A DNA stretch of 64,000 bases from Monoplex corrugatus (Eukaryota; Mollusca; Gastropoda; Littorinimorpha; Ranellidae): the NCBI GenBank assembly GCA_030674185.1, contig CM060312.1:35812862-35876861 (forward strand), read 5' to 3'. Below the pieces are notes generated by a model. That model saw only the letters and a list, made by a program, of their open reading frames with translations. It was not told where the DNA came from and made no database searches. Numbering within the stretch: the first letter of the stretch is position 1; every line of letters starts with the position of its first letter. Positions 33,213-44,850 of the stretch are shown in pieces. The translations under genes were made by a program, and so were the position numbers.

Positions 33213-36022
33213 CATGTGCATGCTTGCGTTTCAAAACTATAAATTAACTCTTCCTTGCTGTATGTGTGTATCTATACTACATGTATACATGTATGCATCA
33301 TGTACATTCACACAACACATGTACAGGCCTAAACACAAGACAATATTTCATAATGTTTTATTCATAAAAATCATGAATTATCAGAAGGAACACCTTTCAA
33401 ACTGAAGCTTTGGTTCCTTTGAATGAAGGGAAAACTTCATGGTTACAATGGAAATGAAACATTAATGAGTTACTAAAGAAAGCTGATGAAGCGAATAAAT
33501 GTACCTTCAATACAAATTTTAAAGAGTTGGACTACATCGTTGGAGTATGGAGTGCATGCTAATTTGGTAACAAAACAGGTTTTAAAAAAATACACATACA
33601 TACATATACACAAATCAATAAAAATGAAATGTGCAGACATTTAGCTTATACTGAAAGTCGTCCTTCTCAGTAACATGACCTTTTTGTGTCATGATGACCT
33701 TGAAAAAACCCACGCCCATCAATAACCTTGAAATGACCTAGTCTCTTCAAGCCTCTACAAGACTAATTGGACTGAACACAACACTATCTAAATTTTTAAT
33801 AATCAGATCCAATCAAAACCAGCTGAAAAATCCTTGACAAGTTGTGACTGTTTTGTGTATCACTGCAACCAACTGAGTCATGCCCATTCAAATGATACAA
33901 TTTTTGATTGCCTTTTGCGCCTAACCTATCCTCATCAATGCAAAAAAAACGAAAAAAAAACAAACTATCACTGTTACTAGATTACATAGAAAACAATACT
34001 GTTGCCTATTTAGTTTTTGGTTCACATTCATCACAAACATGTGCAAGTTTATTCAAACTTTGCAACTTCTGGCTGGAATGAATCCAAAAGCCTAGATTTT
34101 ATTGTAAGTACACCTATAAGAAGGAGCAAAAAATCCTGTCTGATCTATTTGTGCATTTGCATTTGCACACACATACATTATATCAATTAAAAAATTGCTA
34201 CACTAATCAATATGCATGATTACAACAGACTGTAGGCATTCTGCAAACGACAAACAGTCAAATGTCAGACTTCAATGGCATTTAGCACAACACTAGTATT
34301 AGCAACACAACAACTGTTTTAAGTCAGAAATGGAGATAGACGACCTCACTAGCAGAGCACATAGCCATTAAAATGCAAAAGCAAGCAAAAAAAAAAAAAA
34401 AAGAGACATACAACATAATTGTTGCTGAATTAAAAATAGCATCATTTGATAATGAGCACGGTTATGGTGATCATCAGTTAACCCAAATTTAAACGCATCT
34501 TAATCACATTTCTAAAAATACCTAGAAGTGATCAGTGTTAATCCTATAATCAGTAGACATCAAACATGGTTTGTCAATATCCATTTAATATTACTGATAG
34601 CAAAGTCTGTATCCCATACATGCTCTGCTTATAGTGAAAAGATGTTAACTTTCTGAATAAATTCATGTGACATTTACAACTAATCAATGTTTATCCTAAA
34701 ATCAGCCTTGAACATGAATTGCCACAAACACAAAATGATAGGCCACATGACATGGTACGATTTGGCAATAGCTGATTTAATAACCACAGCTGCCATTTGC
34801 CCGTTTGAAGTAAACAGATGTTGCAGTTAACTGAATACTTGACGGAAGAAAGCAGCTCTGAATTAGTGCAGACTTCCACATTCAGCACTTTTTTATGTCT
34901 TGTCTGTAAAACAAAGTTCTACTCTGGGTCAAGACATAGATAAATATGAGTCTAAGCATTTCAACTGTCCTGACTAACAGCGCAAGTGTCTGTATCTCTC
35001 AGGCCCGGTTGATTCAAGATATTATGAGAAGAATTGTATAGCCCCGTTAAGCATTCTTAATCCAGCATCATGATTATCATTAAAGTACTGTTGCGGGCTG
35101 TCCCAGACTATATGGCTATTACTAAAGTAGCTTGGAAGATGGTACACCAACAAAGAAAAAAATAAAAACAAATGAAAACAAACAAACAAAAAGGTCTATG
35201 CATCAGTTCTACAGATCATTTAAAAACTAATGTACTGTGGGCCTTTTCCCTATGCTGTATTCAATGGAGTCAAGTAAATCAACTGATTAATGCTAGTTAT
35301 TTTGTTAATTTTTGTGTAAAATTAAACAAAGTATAGAAACTACTGTTGCTGCTGATCTTTGAATTACTCTGAAAATGCTAACAAATGCCAAAGACCTCTT
35401 ACAAGAAGTAAAACCAGCAATCTGTAGAACACTGAGGTGAAACGAGGTAACTCAACAGCAGAAATAAAAACAACAGTACGTTTTCACAAGGTCCTCAGTT
35501 TGAGAGAGTTACAAGTATTTAAAAAGGGCAAAGTCAAGGCCATACACACTTAGTAGCAGAACTTGGGGGAATGAAAGAGGGAGTAAAGAAAAAAACAAAC
35601 AAACAACAAAACCAAGACACACATACACAAACACACATACACACTCAAACACGTGCGCATGTATGTTCGCGCACACACACACATACAGAGCAGAATAAAC
35701 TGAGGTCATAAGTGTCGCTGTGTGATACATTAAAATTGCCTGTTGGTCATAAACTCAGGACATATAGCAGTAACACCCTTACATTCATTCATTTTGACCC
35801 ACAGGGGCTGTTCTCCCTTCTTAGCTATTTATAATGATGATGAACATAGCAACTGACAAAACACAGTCTTTAAAAAATGTCTGGAAATATTTTCAGCAGA
35901 ATGCACACATTCAGTCCACAAGTTGCAGAACAAAAATAATCATTCTGATGAATTTATGAGAGTAATAATAAAAATGAATAAATGAATAAGTAAATAAATA
36001 AAGAAAAATAGTAACAATAGCA

Positions 36023-36029
36023 ATGATGG

Positions 36030-36081
<52 letters not shown>

Positions 36082-36125
36082 ATATAATAATAATAATAAT
36101 AATAATAACGATAATAATAATAATT
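36023..36125. repeat. (GAT)n and (AAT)n microsatellites
   Basis: GAT triplets to about 36081, then AAT triplets with one ACG change. This produces a spurious poly-His frame on the minus strand. Confidence 0.95.
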
Positions 36126-36939
36126 ACATATGCGTAAAGGAAAAATCCCACCACCAAGAAGTTCTGTTTAGTGCTGTTCACTAAACATGGCATCAATATA
36201 GGAATCTGTGTTCTTTGATTATATCCTACAGCATACATGTGTCTGTTCTCCACAATGTTTTTTTTCACTTTCTTTCCCTTTCCAAAAAGAAACAAAACCT
36301 TATTAAGTTTACAACAAACAAACAAAATGGAAAAAACCCAGACAGCAGCTATCACTTTACACAAAAGCATTTCAATGTCATGCTGCACCTAAACAAGAGA
36401 TATGCCATTCAAATGAACAGAAGACGGCTTTACAAGGGTATTGGTAATATCACATACTGAAAATGCATATGATGAAAATGAATACAAACAAACAATTTAG
36501 ATGCAATATGGTTAGCAACAATAAAAAGTTAAATGAAAAAACAAAATAATGTGATTAAAAAAGTAGAATTACTGGAGAGAGGGGGTTGGGTGTTAACAGA
36601 AAAGAACAACAACCCTACCCATGAACAATGTTCATTTGGTCTCTGCTTGAAAACAAACTAATTCATAAAAATAAACACCCACACAGTCAAACAGAAAAGT
36701 CCATCACTCACGGCATTTTCACTTCACAGTAAATGTTGTTCATGAATATTAAACAGTTGCTGATGAGTCTTTTAATATTTTCACTCAATCCAGTGTTTCT
36801 TTGTATCAAAAAGAAAAAAAAAAGCTACATACATGAAAGTAAGTAATGTGCAGTATACAAAATGAGTAGTGCCTTGGTCTTTTATGGACAGGGACAATTC
36901 AGCTGACGTCTCGTTAACTGATATGTTTTCACACACGCT

Positions 36940-36995
36940 TTTTCACACACATACACACACTGTTCACCCTCATACACATAGTGCGCACGTGCACA

Positions 36996-37085
<90 letters not shown>
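36940..37085. repeat. (CA)n microsatellite
   Basis: CA repeat with a few CC or TC interruptions, producing poly-His/Thr and Cys/Val shadow frames. Confidence 0.95.
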
Positions 37086-37087
<2 letters not shown>

Positions 37088-38393
37088 CTTCCTAAGCCAA
37101 ATCAAACCAGTCTGTTGCTCAAATACAATGTCATCTCTGAAGCAAGGAACGGGAACACGCAGAGCCATGGTAGTTTTGATTCTGATACATCTTCGCAGAA
37201 GAGAGAGAAAAAGGTGGGGAGAGGAGTTGTGGAACTTGGCGAACATGCTTTTAAAAGTAAATGCTTAGAATGGATAATCAAAATGCTGTGAAAATCTATC
37301 ATTCACTCACTTTTTTATTTCATGAAAATGCTTTAAATCACTAGGTAAAAATCATCTAATGAAAAATACCTGACTAAAGAAACTCTCTCTTCGTAACAGA
37401 CAGACAGGCACACACACACACGTACACACACACACACACATTCCAACTTTCCTCATATAAAAATATATTCTAATCACGAAAAGATGACAGGGACAGCGAA
37501 GGGTTAAATTAAAACATAAAAAAGGCTCAGTCTGGCAATTTCTTACTTTAAAGCTTGTGTGTGTGTGTGCATGTGTGCGTATGTGCATGTGTTTGTGTGT
37601 CTGTGTGTGTGCATGTATAAGTGCACGTGTTCTTGTGTGTGCACATGTGCTTGTATATTCCCTAAACAACAGGCGGTAACAGCTCCCCCCCTGAAAATTA
37701 TCCCTGAACGCACCAAGAACTAGCCATGTACCAAAAACAAAAAACAAAACAAAACAAAACGACAAGTCCATTTGGTCGAGAATTCAAAAGCTCAAAACTG
37801 AAAAGCAGAAAAAAGCAAGAGCTAAAAACATACATACTGGGTGTATGTCCAAAATAGGATGTGGTACTGGGGACTGAGAACGAAAAAGTGGGCTTAGTAA
37901 ACATAACTTCAGCAGGAAACAAAAGGTTGATTATTGCTGTAAAGAAGGGAGACCACGGTGAACAGTTTGGGGGATGAGGTGGAGAAGAACTGTGAACATG
38001 GTGGCTTTGTATGGCAAGTGACAAAACCTCCAACAGTACACCAACCAGTAACCGACATGAGCGATTCCATGATATGTCTTAACATCATCTATTCATCATA
38101 GCATTATCAGCTTTGGAAAGGTTAGCCATTATTCATGGCAACAGTAACAGAATGAATAAAAACATAATTAAAACAATAACAATAATGACAGAGGTAACAT
38201 AAATAAAGACAATGAGGGGTCACTACCAGTTTTAAAACATGGTGTACAAGGTGTACGTTAAAAATAGTGATAACAGAGCCAAGGGCTGTTCCAAACTATA
38301 CTGTACTATACAAATGTAACAACATAATATATCCTACTCTCTATCTCTGTGTCAACAAAACGTTATCAAACAAAACACAATATGTCCAAGACG

Positions 38394-38517
38394 GAGATTA
38401 CACTGAAGAACCATTCAGCCCTATAAGATTACACTGAAGAACCATTCAGCCCTATAAGATTACACTGAAGAACCATTCAGCCCAATAAGATTACACTGAA
38501 GAACCATTCAGCTCTAT
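38394..38517. repeat. 31-bp tandem repeat, four copies
   Basis: The unit runs from AGATTACACTGAAGAACC to ATTCAGCCCTATA, with four almost identical copies head to tail and no spacers. It is a minisatellite, not a CRISPR. Confidence 0.9.
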
Positions 38518-38744
38518 TTCCCCCGTCTTTTCATTTAGTCTTTCAAATTTTTGTTTATAAATTGATATTCCCAAATTATTTTTTGTTTTATAGAATTCTA
38601 CTCTAATTTATTAAGCATTTTCAAAAGTGTATTCACTGGTACACATGTATGTGCGGTGTGCGAGTATTCATGTGATTGTACTTCTGTATGTGGTTTGGTT
38701 TGTTAGTTTACGTCTACACCCACCTCAGGTGATATGGCCGACGG

Positions 38745-38977
38745 GGTTCTGTATGTTTCGGTTTCGGTTTCGGTTTGGTTCAGGTTTTACGTCGACACCC
38801 ACCTCAGGTGATATGGCCGACGGGGGTAACCATCCCAGGGATGTGGGGGGAAGTGGGACCTTCCTAATTTTTCCATACCGACACCACCAGACCAACAATG
38901 ATGTTAAGATGGGACGGTGAAAAGGCCAGTTTTAATATAGCGCAACCCGGGATTCGAACCCACAAGGTTCTGTATGT
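38745..38977 (-). mobile_element. tRNA-derived SINE with target-site duplications
   Basis: The insert (38757-38965) is flanked by exact 12-base repeats GGTTCTGTATGT at 38745-38756 and 38966-38977. On the minus strand it begins at a tRNA B-box-like end (GGGTTCGAATCCCGGGTTGC). It finishes in a short tail of three AAACCG-type repeats, the usual SINE layout. The A box is missing, so the copy is 5'-truncated. It landed beside an older partial copy (38708-38744) sharing CCACCTCAGGTGATATGGCC. Confidence 0.75.
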
Positions 38978-39417
38978 AAAATCATAATACCCTTATATAT
39001 CTCTATCTGATATATACACACAGCACCAAAAACATTGTTACATGCAATGCATCATACATACTATCGTACAAACCATGCTTTGTAAAATCAATGACAGTCA
39101 AGCATCAAAAATAAAAATACAAGACAATTTCCACACATTTTCTTAAAATGTTGCATTACTATCTAACCTAAAAAGTCCATGAGCATTTTTACTTTAGAAA
39201 ACAAGCAAACAAACAAACAAAAACCCCACCGAGTTGCACAGAGGGAAAAACCAAACATTAAATATATAAAACCATAAACCTGACACTTCCCCAATATGGC
39301 AAGTCACCAATAGGCAAGATTACACATGAAAAAATTTCACACTTTTCTTGTATGGTTGAGTCACCTCTAGAAAGCCGAAAGTGCCATGGATTAAAAACTG
39401 TGAAATGACCAGCAGTT

Positions 39418-40765
39418 GTTTCATACTTCATGAATAATAATATGTTCTGGGCTGATACATTTAAGGCCTACATGACATTTTGTAATCATATAACGCCTAT
39501 GAATTCAAGTGAACGGTTAGCTGAACCTGTCTTTTATAACGAAAAATTAAAGGTGGATAACAAAATAACCAAGAACAATAAACTAATAGAGAAAGGAATA
39601 TACTGCTCAAACATTTTCTTAAAGAAAATGGATGTTTCTTGACCTATGAAGAATTTGAAAATAACGCTGATTGTCGCGTTAATTATGTCACTTATAATGG
39701 ATGGATATCTTCAATCAAACAATATTTAAGAACGACCAGAACTCAAATGAACAACAACACGAATAGTATACTGAATGGCCAAATGCAATAAGACTAATAA
39801 TGAGTGTACAAAAGGGAGCTAGGCTTTACTATGAAAAAAATTGAATTGGATGATAGCAAACCAAATTGTTGTTCAAGGTGGTCAGAGAAACTAAATATAA
39901 ACATTTCGTGGGAAAAAGTGTTTCTAAAAATTCATAAATTAAAGGATGTCAAATTAAAATGGTTGCAAATAAGAATAGTTCATCGGATTATTGCCACCAA
40001 TATAATATTAAACAAAATGGGTATAGCAACTACGACAAATTGTACATGGTGTAATAATGCAAGAGACTCTATTGAACATTTTCTGTGGAATTGTTACTTT
40101 CTCCGTAGTTTCTGGAATTTAACAGAAAAACTAGTCAACACAAAATGCGAAAATACCTTCAACATCAAAATCACACGAAATCTGGTGTTGTTCAGTGTTG
40201 ACCAAAATGTAAAAACAGATACAGTATTTGATCTTATGATAATGCTTGCAAAATCATTTATATATAAATGCAAAGTAGACAAGTGTGTTCCAAATATACA
40301 TACTTTCCAAAGAATGCTAAACCAGAGATTCAAATTGAACAATATAATGCCAAAATAAACTTTCACTTGTCCATTTTTAATGCTCAGTGTAACAACTATA
40401 AACCAATGTTTGCTGTATCGAAAACAGACTTTCTTTAAGATGTTTCTTGAATATTGACATACATAATGAAACCATCTTTGATTAGAATATTGTTTTATAT
40501 GTTTTTGTAGGCAATAGGTTTTTTTTTATGTGAACAAGTATTGTCTTATTTGTATAAATCAAATAATTTCTGGTGCCACATTTTTGTTTGTTTGATTGTT
40601 GTTGTCTTCTGTATGTTTATGTTGTCAGATGTTAAAAACGTTCCTCTTATGTGTATGAATTGAAATTATTATTATTGTTTTTTGTTTTGTTTTGTTACTA
40701 CATTGTTTGTTGATGTCAATTCACTGATAAATATGAATAAGAAAAAAAGGTGAGAAAAAAAAAAC
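39418..40765 (+). mobile_element. 5'-truncated L1-like non-LTR retrotransposon
   Basis: Three frames show the end of a non-LTR ORF2. The first (39430-39642) reads FWADTFKAYMTFCNHI and EPVFYNEKL. After a frameshift near 39615 comes FLTYEEFENNADCRVNY. Then 39804-40358 reads ISWEKVFLKIHKL, LKWLQIRIVHRIIATNIIL and the zinc-knuckle-like CTWCNNARDSIEHFLWNC typical of L1/Tx1-type C-termini. A 3' UTR with an A-rich tail ends near 40765. The RT core is absent, so it is inactive. Confidence 0.75.
39804..40358 (+). pseudogene. Non-LTR ORF2 C-terminal remnant
   Basis: A 184-codon frame ending in a natural stop. Its Cys-x2-Cys...His-x4-Cys pattern (CTWCNN...EHFLWNC) and the WLQIRIVHRII block identify the ORF2 tail of L1-like elements. 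It is in the same orientation as the preceding fragments but separated from them by a stop and a frameshift. Confidence 0.75.
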
Positions 40766-40852
40766 AACTGTGATAATATCAAATGTCCATCAAAGATCAA
40801 GCAGCAGCACATTTTCAAGTATCAAATGAGGAGGAGGCAAGCGAGTGCGTGC

Positions 40853-40867
40853 CCCACACACACACAC

Positions 40868-40902
<35 letters not shown>

Positions 40903-40917
40903 CACACACACACACAT

Positions 40918-40985
<68 letters not shown>

Positions 40986-40990
40986 GCATA
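40853..40990. repeat. (CA)n then (TA)n microsatellite
   Basis: CA repeat to about 40915 followed by about 60 bases of TA, ending in TATGTATATATATGCATA. Confidence 0.95.
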
Positions 40991-43183
40991 TCATTCAAAG
41001 TTTCTCACATTTCTCTGACTGTGGTGTGCAGTGCTGTGACAGTTCTCATTTTGAATGTAAAATGTACATATATATATTACTCTTGAACATTTACCATCTT
41101 ACACAACAGCAGAAACCACTGAAGTCAGCTTATATACCAAAGAAAGCAGCTTTCACTGTTGAAGTAACTTTTACCATTTAATCAGTTTTAGATTAAACCA
41201 TAATATAAAAAATAATTGAAAGACTGGTTTAAGACTGCATTAACGTTATCCAAGTATTTTACCACTGAAATTAATTCTATCAATGGGCCTCACCTTATTT
41301 ATCACTGTTGAAACCTTTACTATGCCTTTTACCACAGGAATCAAATCTTACCATTGCTATAAATTATCCTCTACCAATGAAACCTGCTGCACCCATTACT
41401 CAAAACCAAACCAAAACAAAACAAAAGCAAAAACAAAAACCCTTTCAAACAGGTGTAATGAAAGGTCTTTCAGCGTTTCAAGAAGAATGGGGAAATAAAT
41501 GTCAACAATATGTGGACTGTAAACAAGGTGTTATGTCATAGTGAAAATAACATCAGCTCATCAGCACAATTTGAACAGGACATTCATTATTTTTTCGATG
41601 TAGCTCAAGACAGCGAATATAATGTGGAAACAGCCAATACGTCAATACAGTGTAGACTGTTAAAATGATTGAAAACATGAATTTTAAGTAAAGCTATCAA
41701 CATGTTAAATATTTGGGGAAAAACATCCAAAGCAAAACAGTTCCATTTACCATGAAATTTTGACAGACTTACATCTGCATTAAGACGAAATAAGCATTTA
41801 AAAATATGAATAATAACAAAAATGACGTTAAGCTAAATTATCATCAGTGTCTTGATGATGTTCATTTCATGCTACAGCACCTGGGGACATTTCAAGTATG
41901 GAAAAATTTACCATTATTTCATATCACACATAAATTCAACACAAAGTTAAAGACCAAGGGATCAATGTAGACGGGTCTCAGCCACTTAAGAAGACTTCTT
42001 TCAATGGTTCAATGAATTCAGATAGAAATAATACGAGCTGGTTTTAATTTCCATGTAATGACAATGCACAGCACTGTACCTATGCCACACATGCACGCAC
42101 ACATCTTCATGTTATGCATATCATTCACTAGCATACATCTGTAAGGTCGTCTTAACTTTCAACGAAACCTATCTGAAATTCCCACCCCACCAACACACAA
42201 AACCATACACAAACATGCGTAGGATATCAACAACATTCATAACAAAAGTCAGCTGCTGCAAAAGTGTTCTAACAACAGTATGTTAATTCTTGGTGGTGGG
42301 AATGATGACAGGGAAAGAAGGGAGGCCACGGAACACACAGACGACTGGTGAACACTTGCTGACTTGCTCGCTCGTCTGCCTAGCTTTCATGAAGGATGAC
42401 AAATAGATGCACCATTAGTTTTGCACAAATCAGGGTGGTGGTGGTCAGGTTATGGTAGCAGTGGTCAAATCTACGATTGCTGACAGGCAAAACAAGCAAC
42501 ACAGACGGGAGTTGGGGTCTCTTGGTGAGGCTGGAAGCAACAGATACACGTGTCTACACTGTCAAGCGAAGAAAGAGTCTGCAGGTCTTTTCCACCAGGA
42601 CTGGCATGAGTGACGATGACAGACCATCGGAAGCTTGGCTCGTTGGCAACTTGTGTATTCTAGTAGTGAGTTCCATCGTCACCATCATCAATCCAGCTGG
42701 CCAGCAGTCCTGACTTGGCAACACATCCTCAATAGTGGCCTCCTAGTCAGTATTCCATCAAGTGGGATACCAACAGTGCAAGTAGCCTACTGTCATTACA
42801 CAAAAACTGTGCCACTGTCTCTGCTCTGGCTTTATCATTCCTGCTTCCATGTCCTGTCCTGCGGTGGTGACCATATCGAACTGAAGACCAGCTTAATTGT
42901 CAACTATACTATAATATCAGAGATAACATTGTACAACATATCCTCACATCACCCAAACGCCCTGCTCACGTGTCAGCACCTAAAAAATAAACAATTTTAA
43001 CTTCTCATCTTTTCACTCCTTTTCTAAATCTACAAAAGTCGGTCCACATATCCTGACTCCAGGCTGGGACTTAAAAAAAATCATCAGCTGCCAAAGTGTC
43101 TCTCCTCTTCCTCTTCTTCAGCACTTGCAGGGCAATGCGGTGAACACCCTGCATACAAGGGAGTTTGAGGTCACTGTGGCATA

Positions 43184-43363
43184 TCAGAACTTCGTTTCCG
43201 ACTGTATTTCAACTTGGTGCGTGTCGGCGGTGGCGTCAAAGGTGTGCGTCTTTTTGGGAATCACTCTAGCATTTTGAAGGGAGTGGACACTATGCACTGA
43301 GGACATGCTACGGGTCTCGTAGCGCGCATCTAAACTCATGCGGAAAGCATTAACTACACGAAT
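43184..43363 (-). CDS. ATP2B: PMCA alternative terminal exon, middle
   Basis: After a strong acceptor (CCCATTTGTTTTCAG) it reads IRVVNAFRMSLDARYETRS, then SSVHSVHSLQNAR, and ends VEIQSETKF before TGA: 59 residues in all. The first seven residues are identical to the distal exon at 27204 and match the human b-type calmodulin helix. The Ser/His/Leu block parallels the 48-kb copy. The last four residues ETKF have Thr at -2 and a hydrophobic C-terminus, a possible class I PDZ ligand. Entry is phase 0, so it joins directly to the constant exon at 58753. Confidence 0.9.
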   Translation of the reverse strand: MRVVNAFRMSLDARYETRSMSSVHSVHSLQNARVIPKKTHTFDATADTHQVEIQSETKF

Positions 43364-43903
43364 CTGAAAACAAATGGGAAAAAGAACACAGTGAAAGTAG
43401 GTGAGAGAGGCACTGGTAGACAATCATACTAACCAAACTAAAGGGAAAGAAACATGGGAACGGGTATCGTTAGTAACACATGTAACAATTAACATGACAG
43501 ATGTTGACGAAGTTGTGTGGTTAGTACCAACAAAAAGGGTTAGTCTGGTCAACAGAGATTCTAAAACCCACCAGGAAGCTTAAGTCAAAGTCTGATAACA
43601 CAGCAAAAGTGAACAGAGAAAAGATCACCAGGAACATGAGATGGCCAGAAAGATGAGAGAAACGGGTGGAAATGAGATGGAGTCAAGCAAGAAGTTCTAT
43701 GGTCCAGGCAATCTCAGAATCCGAGAAGAAACAAAAGAACAGAAAAAAAGGAAGGAATAAAAAGGTGTAAAAGCTTGTGGATTTGATGCAAAGTAAACGT
43801 AAGGGAAATACGTGAACGAAACATGTTCATGCCGACTGGGGACATCAGACACACAAGACTAAAGGGTAAAGAAAAAAGGTGAAGCTAAAACAAGTATCAG
43901 AGG

Positions 43904-43909
43904 AAACAC

Positions 43910-43975
<66 letters not shown>

Positions 43976-43985
43976 CTCTCTCACC

Positions 43986-44021
<36 letters not shown>

Positions 44022-44118
44022 AAGAGATGGAGAGAGACAGAGACATACAGCCACTGCTAAGAATGTTTCAATGGGGAGCATCTTAAAGACATGTTTTGAA
44101 AAAGAGATGAAAGAGAGA

Positions 44119-44168
<50 letters not shown>

Positions 44169-44578
44169 GAGAGAGAGAAAGAGAGATTGAGAGAGAGAGA
44201 GAGAGCTACTGTTAAGAATGTTTTATTTAGTTGGAGCATCTTAAAGACATGTTTTGAAAGAGAGGAGGGACAGAGAGAGAAAGAGGAGGGACAGAGAGAG
44301 AAAGAGGAGGGAGCAGAGAGAGAAGAGAGGAGGAGACGGAGAGAGAGAGGAGAGAGGAGAGAGAGAGAGAGAGAGAGAGAGGAGAAGAGAGAGAGAGAGA
44401 GAGAGAAAGTGAGAGAAGAAAGAGAGAGAAAGAGAGAGAGAGAGAAAGAGAGAGAGAGAAAGAGAGAAGAGAGAAAGAGAGAGAGAGAGAGAAAGAGAGA
44501 AGAGAGAGAGAGAGAGAAAGAGAGAGATAAAGCCACTGCTAAGAATGTTTTAGTCAGGAGCAATTCAAAGACATGTTT

Positions 44579-44667
<89 letters not shown>

Positions 44668-44712
44668 CAAAGCTAACAACGTTTTTGTGGGGAGCATCTT
44701 AAAGACACGTTT
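43904..44712. repeat. Higher-order (GA)n repeat with ~50-bp spacers
   Basis: (CA)n at about 43912-43971 then blocks of (GA)n. They are separated by four copies of a spacer built on GCTAAGAATGTTT, GGGAGCATCTTAAAGACATG and TTTTGAAAG, at about 44048, 44206, 44530 and 44672. On the PMCA transcript this is a 700-nt CU-rich region ending 0.5 kb upstream of the exon at 43363. Confidence 0.9.
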
Positions 44713-44850
44713 CGCATGATGTTGAAACACATATTTTGAATACATACCCATCTTACATGATTACATGTATGATGTTGAAACACATATTTTGAATACATAC
44801 CCCATCTTACATGATTACATGTATGATGTTGAAACGCACGATTTTGAAAA
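44713..44850. repeat. ~58-bp tandem repeat, about 2.4 copies
   Basis: Units share GATGTTGAAACACATATTTT and CATCTTACATGATTACATGT. They follow directly on the GA higher-order repeat. Confidence 0.85.

Noticed and set aside
35954..36388. Poly-His protein on the minus strand
   Set aside because: It arises from the GAT microsatellite. The flanks carry no gene signature.
38394..38517. Regular 31-bp repeats as a CRISPR array
   Set aside because: The units are contiguous with no unique spacers, and the sequence is animal nuclear DNA.
42477..42713. Plus-strand frame of 78 codons
   Set aside because: It lies opposite the probable 3' UTR of the PMCA exon at 43184 and has no recognisable domain.
44057..44702. 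Long Arg/Glu and Leu/Ser frames on both strands
   Set aside because: They are translations of (GA)n and (CT)n repeats with no start context or conservation signal.
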